A stretch of 64,000 nt of DNA from Saxibacter everestensis (GTDB lineage Bacteria; Actinomycetota; Actinomycetes; Actinomycetales; Brevibacteriaceae): NCBI RefSeq assembly GCF_025787225.1, contig NZ_CP090958.1:1703856-1767855 (forward strand), in the 5' to 3' direction. Made by a program: the position numbers and the translations under genes. The notes below the pieces were generated by a model, which saw only the letters and a program-made list of their open reading frames with translations, was not told the DNA's origin and did not search any database. This document shows positions 55,798-64,000 of the stretch, in pieces (the first letter of the stretch is position 1; every line of letters starts with the position of its first letter).

Positions 55798-57300
55798 CTA
55801 GTTTCCTGCGAGCTTCTCACGCAGAGCAGCAAGCGCCTCATCGGTTGCGAGGGTGCCGGAATCGGCAGCCTTCTCATCCGAGGAGTACGAGGAAGCAGAG
55901 GAGGACGACGACGACGATGCCGGAACCTCGTCAGCGGAACCCTCGTCTTCACCGGCGGCTGCGTCAGCTGCGTTCGCCGCGGCAACCTGCTTCTTGTGCT
56001 CTTCCCAGCGTGACTGAGCAGCAGCGTACTGGTGCTCCCACTCTTCACGCTGCTTGTCGAAGCCTTCGAGCCATTCCTGGGTCTCCGGGTCGAAGCCCTC
56101 GGGGTACTTGTAGTTGCCCTCGGCGTCGTATTCCTGAACCATGCCGTACAGGGCTGGGTCGAGGAACTCTTCGGCGTCTGGGTCTACGCCCTCATTGGCC
56201 TGCTTCAGCGACAGCGAGATCCGGCGACGCTCAAGGTCGATATCGATGACCTTGACGAAGATGGAATCATCGACGTTGACGACCTGCTCTGGCAGATCAA
56301 CGTGACGCACGGCCAGTTCGGAGATGTGCACGAGGCCTTCGATGCCGTCTTCGACACGAACGAACGCACCGAACGGAACCAGCTTCGTGACCTTACCCGG
56401 GACAATCTGACCGATGGCGTGCGTCCGGGCGAACTGCTGCCATGGATCTTCCTGAGTCGCCTTGAGCGAGAGCGAAACGCGCTCGCGGTCCATGTCGACA
56501 TCGAGAACCTCGACAGTGACCTCGTCGCCGACCGTGACGACCTCGTTCGGGTGGTCGATGTGCTTCCAGGAGAGCTCGGAAACGTGAACCAGACCGTCTA
56601 CGCCGCCAAGGTCCACGAAGGCACCGAAGTTGACGATGGAGGACACGACACCAGGGCGGACCTGGCCCTTCTGCAGGGTCTGCAGGAAGGTGTGCCGAAC
56701 CTCGGACTGGGTCTGCTCCAACCAGGCACGGCGGGACAGCACAACGTTGTTGCGGTTCTTGTCCAGCTCGATGATCTTCGCATCGACCTGCTGGCCGATG
56801 TATGGAGCAAGGTCGCGGACGCGACGCATTTCGACCAATGAAGCTGGCAGGAAGCCACGCAGGCCGATGTCGAGGATGAGACCACCCTTGACAACCTCGA
56901 TAACGGTACCGGTGACAATGCCGTCTTCTTCTTTGATCTTTTCGATGTCGCCCCAGGCACGCTCGTACTGAGCGCGCTTCTTCGACAGCATGAGGCGGCC
57001 TTCTTTGTCCTCTTTCTGGAGAACAAGCGCTTCGACCTCGTCGCCAACGGATACGACCTCGGAGGGATCCACATCGTGCTTGATCGAAAGCTCGCGGGAA
57101 AGAATTACACCCTCGGTCTTGTAACCGATGTCGACCAAAACCTCGTCGCGATCAACCTTGACGATCGTGCCTTCGACGATGTCGCCATCGTTGAAGTACT
57201 TGATCGTGGCGTCGACTGCAGCGAGAAAATCTTCAGCAGATCCGATGTCATTGACAGCGACCTGCGGTGTTGTCGCCTTTTCGGGCGTCGTGGTGGTCAT
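55798..57300 (-). CDS. rpsA: 30S ribosomal protein S1
   Basis: 500 residues. Four S1 RNA-binding repeats, each with the VLVDIG, GFLPAS, VHVSELSWKH or VHISELAVRH pattern, at about 35-105, 120-190, 205-275 and 290-360. Actinobacterial N-terminus VNDIGSAEDFLAAVD. Ser/Asp-rich flexible C-terminus (about 440-485). ATG 57300 matches family N-termini; upstream in-frame ATGs at 57327 and 57333 exist. Precedes the membrane-protein and coaE genes on the same strand, as rpsA-coaE order is common in actinobacteria. Confidence 0.97.
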   Translation of the reverse strand: MTTTTPEKATTPQVAVNDIGSAEDFLAAVDATIKYFNDGDIVEGTIVKVDRDEVLVDIGYKTEGVILSRELSIKHDVDPSEVVSVGDEVEALVLQKEDKEGRLMLSKKRAQYERAWGDIEKIKEEDGIVTGTVIEVVKGGLILDIGLRGFLPASLVEMRRVRDLAPYIGQQVDAKIIELDKNRNNVVLSRRAWLEQTQSEVRHTFLQTLQKGQVRPGVVSSIVNFGAFVDLGGVDGLVHVSELSWKHIDHPNEVVTVGDEVTVEVLDVDMDRERVSLSLKATQEDPWQQFARTHAIGQIVPGKVTKLVPFGAFVRVEDGIEGLVHISELAVRHVDLPEQVVNVDDSIFVKVIDIDLERRRISLSLKQANEGVDPDAEEFLDPALYGMVQEYDAEGNYKYPEGFDPETQEWLEGFDKQREEWEHQYAAAQSRWEEHKKQVAAANAADAAAGEDEGSADEVPASSSSSSSASSYSSDEKAADSGTLATDEALAALREKLAGN

Positions 57301-57671
57301 AAAAGTAGGGACTCCGTTGATGGACATTTGCATAGTGCTTCACTTCCGGCCCCGGCGATCACAGCGATCGTCCGATTCCCTTCATGAAGCAGCTGCGTAG
57401 TAGATGGACAGGTACAGTATTGAATTGCAGATTGACATGTGAAACTGATCGTCGAAACCACCAACCGAAACACATTGTGAAACAGTGAGTGACTAGGCGA
57501 ACAGAATCGAAAATCACATCAGTTCTGATTGCATGCGCGGCCGGTTTCATCCCGTGAGACTTAGCGAAGCTGCCTGCCGGTGACTTGCTCAGTTACTTGC
57601 AGGCCTGCCCGCGATCGCACAGCACTGCAACCAGCATTGCGCACACACGCGACAAGCTTACCATCTAGAAA
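57301..57671. other. Divergent promoter region rpsA / methyltransferase
   Basis: About 370 bp, AT-rich between 57400 and 57540, without a gene or tandem repeat. It should contain the strong rpsA promoter on the minus strand. On the plus strand TACCAT (57659-57664) ends seven bases before the GTG of the methyltransferase gene and may be its -10. Confidence 0.5.
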
Positions 57672-58520
57672 GTGGGAATGTACTCAATGACGGAAGGCGA
57701 CAGCGCCGGCAATATTATCAGCGGTGGCTACCTTTCCATCGGCGCCGAAGAGTCGGTCCGGGCCAACCGGACCTACTGGGACGGTTCGGCGGAGGAATAC
57801 CTCAAGGATCACGGCAGCTTCCTTGGTGCGAGCCAGTTCGTCTGGTGCCCGGAGGGGCTCAACGAGGCCGACGTTCACCTGCTTGGTGACGTCCGGAACA
57901 GGGACGTTCTGGAAGTCGGCTGCGGCGCCGGCCAGTGCAGCCGCTGGCTCGCTGAGCAGGGCGCGCGCGCCGTCGGCGTGGACTTCTCCCCCGGAATGCT
58001 TGAGCAAGCACGCCGTTTGCAGGAAGAGCATCCGCTGAGCGATGGCGCCGTGCCGCCCACGCTACTGGAGGCCGACGCCCGTCATCTGCCGTTCCAGGAC
58101 GACTCCTTCGACCTCGCTTGTTCTGCCTACGGTGCGCTTCCGTTCGTGCAGGATGCCGAGTCCGCGCTGTCCGAGGTCGCCAGGGTACTGCGGCCGGGCG
58201 GACGATGGGTCTTCTCCGTCTCGCACCCGATTCGCTGGATCTTCCCCGACGTTCCGGGTGAGGCTGGCCTCACCGTCGAATACTCGTACTTCGACCGGAC
58301 GCCCTATGTCGAGCTGGCTCAGGACGGTTCACCGATCTATGCCGAACACCACCGGACGATCGGCGACTGGGTTTCGCTTATCACCCGCGCGGGATTCGCG
58401 CTGCGCGACGTCACCGAACCCGAATGGCCGGAGTCGAACACCAGTGCCTGGGGCGGCTGGTCGCCGCTGCGCGGGTCGCTGATGCCGGGGACAATGATCT
58501 TCAGCTGCGAGCTGGCGTAG
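57672..58520 (+). CDS. Class I SAM-dependent methyltransferase
   Basis: 282 residues from GTG 57672; ATG 57678 and 57687 are in-frame alternatives. Motif I VLEVGCGAGQCSRWLAEQGARAVGVDFS (about 82-109), motif II EADARHLPFQDDSFDLACS, post-II LSEVARVLRPGGRWVFSVSHP. The substrate is unknown; the sequence resembles small-molecule or lipid methyltransferases of the UbiE-like class. Conserved location between rpsA and polA in actinobacteria. Possibly leaderless. Confidence 0.88.
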   Translation: MGMYSMTEGDSAGNIISGGYLSIGAEESVRANRTYWDGSAEEYLKDHGSFLGASQFVWCPEGLNEADVHLLGDVRNRDVLEVGCGAGQCSRWLAEQGARAVGVDFSPGMLEQARRLQEEHPLSDGAVPPTLLEADARHLPFQDDSFDLACSAYGALPFVQDAESALSEVARVLRPGGRWVFSVSHPIRWIFPDVPGEAGLTVEYSYFDRTPYVELAQDGSPIYAEHHRTIGDWVSLITRAGFALRDVTEPEWPESNTSAWGGWSPLRGSLMPGTMIFSCELA

Positions 58521-58792
58521 CGTTGGTTTGGGTCGAGAATCCGCGCTTGGGCACGGGAATGGCGGCCCCGCCTGGGGCGCGGCGGACGGCGGAATCGTCT
58601 CGCCCATCTCGCTCGTCCCTCGCTCGAAATGCCCGACCACACCCTGACGAGGCCGTCGTCCCCACGCGGGCTCTGGGTGTTCTCATCGCCGATCGTGGGT
58701 TTAGCCGCGAAACGTCGAAAACAACCGAGCTCTCAGCATCAAATCCACGACTGACCCATGACAATGAAGTCAAACCAACCCCCGTAAGCGGG

Positions 58793-61510
58793 TTAGTGGG
58801 CGGCCTCGTGCCAGGAGCGGCCGTAGCCGACATTGACGTCGAGCGGAACGTCAAGATCCGCGGCGCCTGCCATTTCGGTGCGGACAATCTGTTCAACCAC
58901 ATCTCGCTCGCCGGAAGCGATCTCGACAATGATCTCGTCGTGCACCTGAAGCAGCATTCGGCTCTTCACTCCGGCATCCCGGAGCGCGCGATCCACGCCG
59001 AGCATGGCGCGCTTCATGATGTCCGCCGCAGACCCCTGGATCGGCGCGTTGAGCGCGGCACGCTCCGCCATCTCGCGGCGCTGCCGGTTGTCGCTGGTCA
59101 GGTCCGGCAAGTAACGTCGGCGGCCGTAGATCGTCTCGGTGTAGCCGGTGCGCCTCGCCTCGTCGACGACGGTAGCCAGATAGGTCTGCACGCCGCCGAA
59201 ACGCTCGAAGTACTCGTTCATCAAGGCTCGGGCCTCTTCGACGCTGATCCTTAGCTGGCGCGACAACCCGAAGGGGCTCAGCCCGTACACCAGCCCGTAC
59301 GACATCGCCTTGACCTTGGAACGCATCTCCGAGGTGACGTCGCTCTCGTCGACGCCGAACACGCGGGCCCCGACGAATCTGTGCAGGTCCTCCCCCGCCA
59401 GGAACGCCTCCTGCAGCCCGGCATCGCCGGAGAGATGGGCCATGATCCGCATTTCGATCTGACTGTAATCTGCGGTCAGCAGGCACTCGAAGCCTGCATC
59501 TGCCGAGCCCTTCCCGACGACGAAGACTTCACGAATCTGCCGGCCGGCATTTGTCCGCACCGGGATATTTTGCAGATTCGGGTCAGTCGAGGACAGCCGT
59601 CCGGTCGCGGCCACGGTCTGCTGATACGTAGTGTGAATCCGGTCGTCATCCGCAATCGACTTCCGCAGTCCCTCGACGGTCTGCTTCAGCCGCGTGCTGT
59701 CCCGGAACTCCAGCAGGTGCTGCAGGAAGGGGTGCTCGGTTTTCACGTAGAGGTCGGCCAACGCCTCGGCGTCGGTCGTGTATCCGGTCTTGGTCCGCTT
59801 GGTCTTCGGCATGTCCAGTTCATCGAAGAGCACGACCTGAAGCTGCTTCGGCGAACCGAGGTTGATCTGTTTTCCGATCGTTGCGTACGCCGCGTCTGCC
59901 GCCAATTGAGCAGCTGCTGAGAATTCCGCCTCGAGTGCGCCGATCCGGTCGAGGTCCACGGCGACGCCGGCGTTCTCCATTCCGGCCAGTACCCGCATGA
60001 CCGGAAGCTCAAGCTCGGAGAGCAGTTTGGTGGAGTTCTTCTCCACCAGTTCGGGGACCAAGGCCTCGTGCAGAAGCCGCACGGCCTCGGCACGCTGCCC
60101 GGCTGCCCGCGCTTCCGCGCTCCCGCCATCGAGATCGAGGCTGAGCTGTTCGCCGGAATCCGCCGCGTCGGGCAGCGACATGCCGAGGTGGCGGACAGCA
60201 AGGTCGTCGAGCTGGTAGCTTCGCTGGTCCGGATGCAAAAGATATGCAGCTAGGGCGGTGTCGTCGACCAGCCCGCCGATACTCATGCCACGGGCGGCCA
60301 ACGCCTGCAATGCTCCCTTTGCCTCGTGCATCACCTTCGGCACCGACTCGTCGGCGAGCCAGGCGGCAAGCGCCTTGTCACCGACCTCATCCAGCTCGTT
60401 GAGATCAATCACAACAATACGTTCGGCGAGAGACTGGTCCGGCGACGCAATCGCGATCTTCGCAACATCGCCGGTGCCCTGCGCCCAGTGGCCGAGAGCC
60501 TGGACACCGACCGGACCCGCGGTCGCCGCGCTCAGCCACTTCATCACGTCATCCGGGGCAAGCAGAGCCGGTTCTGCCTCCAGAGACGAGGTGGTCTCGG
60601 TCTCGTCCGGCGTTTCGGCGAACAACCGGTCGCGCAGCACGCGGAACTCAAGGGCGTCGAACAGCTGATGAACGGCTTCGCGGTTCGGCTGCGTGCGCGC
60701 TGCGTCATCCAGACCGAAGTCCAGGTCCACGTCACGCACGAGCAGGTTCAGACGTTGATTACGCAGCACTGAATCGATGTGCTCGCGAAGGTTGTTGCCT
60801 GCCACGCCGGGAATCTTGTCCACGTTAGCGATCACGCCGTCGAGACCGCCGTACGTTGCGATCCACCTGGCCGCGGTTTTCGGCCCGACCTTGGGCACAC
60901 CCGGCAGGTTATCGGCCGATTCGCCGACCAGGGCCGCGAGCCCCGGGTAGTTGTCCGGCGTCACCCCGTACTTCTCCTCGACGGCAGCCGGGGTCATCCG
61001 CACCATGTCGGACACGCCCTTGCGGGGGTACAGTACCGTCGTCCGGTCGCTCACCAGCTGCAGGCAGTCCCGATCGCCTGACATCAGCAGAACGGAGTAT
61101 CCCTCCTGACTGGCCTGGGTCGCAAGCGTGGCGAGCACGTCGTCAGCCTCGAAGCCGGCCTTGGTCACCACCGGGATGTTGAAGGCGGCCAGTACCTCCT
61201 CAACGAGGGCAACCTGGCCCTTGAACTCGTCCGGCGTCTTTGAGCGCCCCGCCTTGTACTCGCTGTACTCCGCGAGTCGAAATGTCTCACGGGAGAGGTC
61301 GAATGAGACGACGCAGTGCGTGGGCTTCTCACTGCCCAGCACGTTGATCAGCATCGAGGTGAAGCCATACACGGCGTTCGTGTGCTGGCCGGTCGCGGTG
61401 CTGAAGTTCTCCACCGGGAGGGCGAAGAACGCACGATAGGCCAGGGAGTGGCCATCGATCAGCAGCAGGGAACGTTCATCGGCAGGGGTCAGGGTCTTTT
61501 CGCTCACCAT
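58793..61510 (-). CDS. polA: DNA polymerase I
   Basis: 905 residues. N-terminal 5'-3' exonuclease (LLIDGHSLAYRAFFAL, FEADDVLATLA, LMSGDRDCLQLVS, NLPGVPKVGPKTAARW), a middle domain in which the usual 3'-5' exonuclease acidic residues are not evident, and a C-terminal polymerase: LTADYSQIEMRIMAHLSGD, KAMSYGLVYGLSPFGLSRQL (finger helix), QVHDEIIVE. Processes Okazaki fragments and fills excision-repair gaps made by the UvrABC proteins encoded in the same window. ATG 61510; 20 bp separate it from the divergent thioesterase gene. Confidence 0.97.
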   Translation of the reverse strand: MVSEKTLTPADERSLLLIDGHSLAYRAFFALPVENFSTATGQHTNAVYGFTSMLINVLGSEKPTHCVVSFDLSRETFRLAEYSEYKAGRSKTPDEFKGQVALVEEVLAAFNIPVVTKAGFEADDVLATLATQASQEGYSVLLMSGDRDCLQLVSDRTTVLYPRKGVSDMVRMTPAAVEEKYGVTPDNYPGLAALVGESADNLPGVPKVGPKTAARWIATYGGLDGVIANVDKIPGVAGNNLREHIDSVLRNQRLNLLVRDVDLDFGLDDAARTQPNREAVHQLFDALEFRVLRDRLFAETPDETETTSSLEAEPALLAPDDVMKWLSAATAGPVGVQALGHWAQGTGDVAKIAIASPDQSLAERIVVIDLNELDEVGDKALAAWLADESVPKVMHEAKGALQALAARGMSIGGLVDDTALAAYLLHPDQRSYQLDDLAVRHLGMSLPDAADSGEQLSLDLDGGSAEARAAGQRAEAVRLLHEALVPELVEKNSTKLLSELELPVMRVLAGMENAGVAVDLDRIGALEAEFSAAAQLAADAAYATIGKQINLGSPKQLQVVLFDELDMPKTKRTKTGYTTDAEALADLYVKTEHPFLQHLLEFRDSTRLKQTVEGLRKSIADDDRIHTTYQQTVAATGRLSSTDPNLQNIPVRTNAGRQIREVFVVGKGSADAGFECLLTADYSQIEMRIMAHLSGDAGLQEAFLAGEDLHRFVGARVFGVDESDVTSEMRSKVKAMSYGLVYGLSPFGLSRQLRISVEEARALMNEYFERFGGVQTYLATVVDEARRTGYTETIYGRRRYLPDLTSDNRQRREMAERAALNAPIQGSAADIMKRAMLGVDRALRDAGVKSRMLLQVHDEIIVEIASGERDVVEQIVRTEMAGAADLDVPLDVNVGYGRSWHEAAH

Positions 61511-61530
61511 GCCAGCCTAAGCTGTCTGGA

Positions 61531-61995
61531 ATGAATGATCATCTCAAGACATCGCTTACGTCGTCGGCAGAGCCGTCGGACGCCGACATCCTGCCGTTCA
61601 TGGCCGGGCACGCCGAGGGAACCCTGGTCGAAAGAATGGGAATCAGGTTCACCGAGGCCAGCCGGACCCGCGTGGTTGCCACCATGCCGGTGGAAGGAAA
61701 CACCCAGCCGTACGGGCTGCTACACGGTGGTGCCCACCTCGTGCTGGCCGAAACGCTTGGCTCGATGTCCGCCGCCTATCTCGCCGGTCCGGACCACATT
61801 GTGGTCGGCATCGAGATTGGCGCAACGCATGTCCGCGGCGTGAGGTCCGGCCTGGTCACCGGCACGGCAGAGGCCATCCATGTCGGCCGCACCCTGATTT
61901 CTCACGAGATCAAGATGACCGACGAAGAGGGAAAGCTGCTATCCACTGTGCGCATGACTAACCTGGTCCGGACCAAGCCTCCCGCCGCGACGTAG
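61531..61995 (+). CDS. Hotdog-fold thioesterase (PaaI-like)
   Basis: 154 residues. Hotdog core with LVERMGIRFTEASRTRVVATMPV, the active-site stretch YGLLHGGAHLVLAETLGSMSA and VVGIEIGATHVRGVRSG. Hydrolyses acyl-CoA thioesters; menaquinone-pathway DHNA-CoA or phenylacetyl-CoA relatives are possible, but no context favours either. Divergent from polA with only 20 bp between starts; TAAGCT ends seven bases before ATG, so a nearly leaderless mRNA is possible. This position next to polA is conserved in actinobacteria. Confidence 0.92.
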   Translation: MNDHLKTSLTSSAEPSDADILPFMAGHAEGTLVERMGIRFTEASRTRVVATMPVEGNTQPYGLLHGGAHLVLAETLGSMSAAYLAGPDHIVVGIEIGATHVRGVRSGLVTGTAEAIHVGRTLISHEIKMTDEEGKLLSTVRMTNLVRTKPPAAT

Positions 61996-62053
61996 CCCAC
62001 TGGCCGCGGGAGTCGCAGTTTGCGAAGAAGCCCGCTGGCCGCGCGAGTCGCAG
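61996..62053 (+). repeat. 35-bp-period duplication immediately after the thioesterase stop
   Basis: cccactggccgcgggagtcgcag (61996-62018) recurs as a copy with two changes at 62031-62053. A second pair of gcggcc(a/g)ggttcg segments follows to about 62100. The repeats fill the space to the convergent pdtaR stop. Confidence 0.8.
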
Positions 62054-62102
62054 GCTGCACGCCGTGCGGCCAGGTTCGACTCCGCGCGGCCGGGTTCGCG
62101 CT

Positions 62103-62756
62103 TTAGCGCTTCTTACCCACCTGGGCGAGCACGGTCTCTGCCACCTCACGCATGGTGAGCCGACGATCCATCGAAGTCTTCTGGATCCAGCGGAACGCGT
62201 CGGGTTCGGTGAGGCCCATGTTCTCGATCAATGAGGCCTTGGCCCGGTCGACCAGCTTGCGGGTTTCGAACCGGTCCTGCAGGTCGGCAACCTCGGATTC
62301 CAGCGCATTGATCTCGGCGTGCCGGGACAACGCGATCTCCAACGCGGGCGCGAGGTCATTGGCAGTGAAAGGCTTGACCACGTACGCCATCGCGCCGGCG
62401 TCCCGCGCCTTTTCCACCAGCTCACGCTGGGAGAAGGCGGTCAGCAGCACAACCGGAGCGATCCTGGCCTTGGTGATGCGTTCGGCTGCGGAGATACCGT
62501 CCAGCACCGGCATCTTGATGTCCATCACGACCAGATCAGGACGCAGTTCCTCGGCGAGACGGATCGCCGATTCACCGTCGGCGGCCTCACCGACAACGTC
62601 GTAACCGATCTCACGGAGCATCTCAACGATGTCCAGGCGGATGACGGCCTCGTCCTCGGCAACGACCACGCGTCGCACCGGGGCCACGCTGCTGGCGTCA
62701 GCGGCAATGAACTGAGGGGATGCCGGGCTTGAGTCTGGTTCAGAATCTTGAGTCAC
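62103..62756 (-). CDS. pdtaR: ANTAR-domain response regulator PdtaR
   Basis: 217 residues. N-terminal receiver: VVAEDEAVIRLDIVEML, phosphoacceptor Asp79 in LVVMDIKMPVLDG, and conserved Lys in YVVKPF; C-terminal coiled coil and ANTAR RNA-binding domain (LVDRAKASLIENMGLTEPDAFRWIQKTSM). When phosphorylated, ANTAR proteins bind tandem RNA hairpins and prevent termination. The cognate kinase PdtaS is not in the window. GTG 62756 sits six bases after TAGGAT, so the mRNA is predicted leaderless. A neighbour of polA in mycobacteria too. Confidence 0.96.
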   Translation of the reverse strand: MTQDSEPDSSPASPQFIAADASSVAPVRRVVVAEDEAVIRLDIVEMLREIGYDVVGEAADGESAIRLAEELRPDLVVMDIKMPVLDGISAAERITKARIAPVVLLTAFSQRELVEKARDAGAMAYVVKPFTANDLAPALEIALSRHAEINALESEVADLQDRFETRKLVDRAKASLIENMGLTEPDAFRWIQKTSMDRRLTMREVAETVLAQVGKKR

Positions 62757-62762
62757 GCTTCA

Positions 62763-62768
62763 ATCCTA
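62763..62768 (-). promoter_or_regulatory. -10 element of pdtaR
   Basis: TAGGAT on the minus strand, followed by exactly six bases and the GTG start, the same spacing as in uvrA, uvrB, the siderophore reductase and the metallo-beta-lactamase-fold genes. Confidence 0.65.
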
Positions 62769-62877
62769 AACGCCACGGCAGGGCCAGCGTCACGGCGGCC
62801 ACGCGATTCGTGCCACAGTGCACTTTTCGATATGCTGAACTAGGTTTTTCCGGCGTAGCGCCGCAAATGACCGATAG

Positions 62878-62959
62878 GCCGGATTGGCGGAATTGGCAGA
62901 CGCGCCGCACTCAAAATGCGGTATCGAAAGATGTGTGGGTTCAAGTCCCACATCCGGCA
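62878..62959 (+). tRNA. tRNA-Leu (anticodon CAA)
   Basis: Full cloverleaf: acceptor GCCGGAT/ATCCGGC, D arm, anticodon stem CCGCA/TGCGG around loop CTCAAAA (anticodon CAA, reads UUG), long variable arm typical of Leu, and T arm GTGGG-TTCAAGT-CCCAC. The encoded end is A followed by CCG, so CCA is added after transcription. TATGCT at 62831-62836 is a plausible -10. An insertion sequence begins directly after the gene. Confidence 0.95.
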
Positions 62960-62967
62960 CCGTGTGT

Positions 62968-63009
62968 GATGAGTCGGGACATCGTTTACGGATGAGTCGG
63001 GACATCGTT
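62968..63009. repeat. Two direct copies of a 19-bp motif at the IS end
   Basis: gatgagtcgggacatcgtt occurs at 62968-62986 and 62991-63009 (period 23). Probably subterminal transposase-binding sites or one terminal repeat duplicated at insertion. Confidence 0.85.
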
Positions 63010-63053
63010 GACATAGAGAGCTCGCCTTGGTCTTCGGATCGGGGCGGGCTCTT

Positions 63054-64000
63054 TTATTGTCTGGGTTGGTAGTCGCGGTCGGGGTCGATGGTGAGTTCGC
63101 GGAGGATTTCTCCGGTGGTGGTTTCGGTGATGACTACGTCGCGGTTGTGGATGAGCATGAGCACGGGCTTGTGGGCGTGGGCGCGTCCGATGCCGATGTG
63201 GCGTAGGCGTGCGTTGTAGCGCAGGGAGATTTTTCCTGTGGTGTCGATGCGGTCGGTGCGGATCCGCCAGTGGCCGCCTTGCCGGGCGTTGAGGGGTTGG
63301 GCTTTTGGGGTGTTGTTGTAAACGTTGGCGGGTGTGCGTCGGTCCAGGGCGCGATGGGGGCGTTCGTGGTTGTAGATCTGCCGGAATTTTCCCAGTTGGT
63401 CGTTGAGTTCGATTAGGGTGTGCGCGGCGGGTTGACCGGTGAGCCATTTCTTCAGGGTTTGGTGGAAGCGTTCGATCTTGCCCTGGGTCTGCGGGTGTCC
63501 GGGTGAGCCGTTCTTCTGGGTGATGTTCAGGGCTGCGAGGAGCGTTTCGAAGCCGTTGCGTCCGCCTTTGCCGCCTGCGAAACGGGCGGTGTAGACGAGG
63601 CCGTTATCGGTCAACGTGGAGGCGGGGAGCCCGTAATAGCTGGAGGCTTGGGCAAAGGTGTTCACGACGACGGTTCCGGTCACGGGCCGGTAGGCGGTGC
63701 AGGCTAGTAGGTAGCGGGAGTGGTCGTCGAGGAAGTTGAGAATTTCTACGTCGGTGCCATCAGCCAGGGACCAGTGGGTGAAATCTGATTGCCAGGTCTC
63801 GTTTGGTTGGGCTGCTTCGAAGCGGTGGAGTGAGGTTTTGGGGCGTTTTTTCGGTTCCGGGGTGATCAGTCCTGCGGCGTGCAGGATGCGGCGGATGGTC
63901 GAGGTCGAGGGGGTGGCGTGTCCTTGGCGTTGTAGGTGCCATGCGATGGTTTGCGGGCCGGCGTCGAGCCCGGCAGCTTGGAGCTGCCTCGGAGGTGGAC
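63054..64000 (-). CDS. IS481-family transposase, 5' end outside window
   Basis: Continuous frame from the right edge to the stop at 63054. Near the edge it has the remains of the N-terminal helix-turn-helix (GPQTIAWHLQRQGHATPSTS, RRILHAAGL), then the rve catalytic core. All three DDE positions are visible: Asp in TWQSDFTHW, Asp in STLTDNGLVYT, Glu in TQGKIERFHQTLKKW. NHERPHRALDRRTP is the usual late motif. No frameshift or stop, so the element may be active. The GTG at 63683 is internal, not a start. Confidence 0.92.
   Translation of the reverse strand, partial: PPPRQLQAAGLDAGPQTIAWHLQRQGHATPSTSTIRRILHAAGLITPEPKKRPKTSLHRFEAAQPNETWQSDFTHWSLADGTDVEILNFLDDHSRYLLACTAYRPVTGTVVVNTFAQASSYYGLPASTLTDNGLVYTARFAGGKGGRNGFETLLAALNITQKNGSPGHPQTQGKIERFHQTLKKWLTGQPAAHTLIELNDQLGKFRQIYNHERPHRALDRRTPANVYNNTPKAQPLNARQGGHWRIRTDRIDTTGKISLRYNARLRHIGIGRAHAHKPVLMLIHNRDVVITETTTGEILRELTIDPDRDYQPRQ

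Larger units (their letters stand above)
62962..64000 (-). mobile_element. IS481-family insertion sequence, cut by the window edge
   Basis: Begins within a few bases of the tRNA-Leu 3' end with a repeated sequence and carries one DDE transposase reading toward the tRNA. The far end is outside the window, so terminal inverted repeats and target duplication cannot be confirmed. Confidence 0.8.

Noticed and set aside
58521-58792. A small gene between the methyltransferase and polA
   Set aside because: No frame with start, ribosome-binding site and coding-like composition; it appears to be an untranslated convergent spacer.
62842-62866. Terminator of pdtaR upstream of tRNA-Leu (T-run and ccggcg/cgccg stem)
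   Set aside because: It lies upstream of pdtaR, and the T-run precedes the stem on the plus strand, so the polarity is wrong.

Overview
The window is a chromosomal segment of a high-GC actinobacterium, probably of the Micrococcales or a related order. The genus cannot be fixed from sequence alone. The evidence is the high GC content, frequent GTG starts, WhiA, OpcA and PdtaR homologues, a CoaE-GrpB fusion, and gene order long conserved in Actinomycetota (ctaA/ctaB, tkt-tal-pgi-zwf-opcA-pgl, secG-tpiA-pgk-gap, whiA-yvcK-rapZ-uvrC, uvrA, uvrB, rpsA, polA, pdtaR).

Layout. 1-4.6 kb: end of an ABC exporter, heme A synthase, a sirtuin and heme O synthase. 5-13.5 kb: a tightly coupled pentose-phosphate operon with stop/start overlaps (tkt, tal, pgi, zwf, opcA, pgl). 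13.6-18.4 kb, minus strand: secG, then lower glycolysis (gap, pgk, tpiA) and superoxide dismutase. 18.6-27.9 kb, minus strand: uvrA, a HAD phosphatase, uvrC, rapZ, yvcK and whiA. 28-37 kb: a metallo-beta-lactamase-fold protein, small proteins, a MoaD/ThiS-like protein paired with a seven-repeat Asp-box propeller, an iron-regulated siderophore reductase, a Ski2-like helicase and a GH15 hydrolase. 37-41 kb: terC behind a manganese riboswitch, and uvrB. 41-52 kb: two complete branched-chain amino-acid-type ABC transporters. 52-64 kb: an OsmC protein, coaE-grpB, a membrane protein, rpsA, a methyltransferase, polA, a thioesterase, pdtaR, tRNA-Leu(CAA), and an IS481-family insertion sequence that runs off the right edge.

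Three signals stand out. (1) uvrA and uvrB, 13 kb apart, carry the same promoter architecture (CTGTCAGTG-N8-TAnnnT), matching the mycobacterial PafBC/RecA-NDp consensus. (2) At least five genes show exactly TAnnnT-N6-start codon, implying leaderless mRNAs; this also fixes the uvrB start. (3) Short tandem duplications are unusually common at 3' gene ends and often include the stop codon (sir2/ctaB, siderophore reductase, osmC, livM2/livG2). Related repeats lengthen the C-termini of HAD, UvrC, OpcA and TerC, and a 6 x 35-bp array lies between sodA and gap. None of the divergent promoter regions I examined contains such a repeat.

The best candidate for an uncharacterised system is the translationally coupled MoaD/ThiS-like and Asp-box propeller pair (29608-31001). 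No defence island, prophage or CRISPR array was found.
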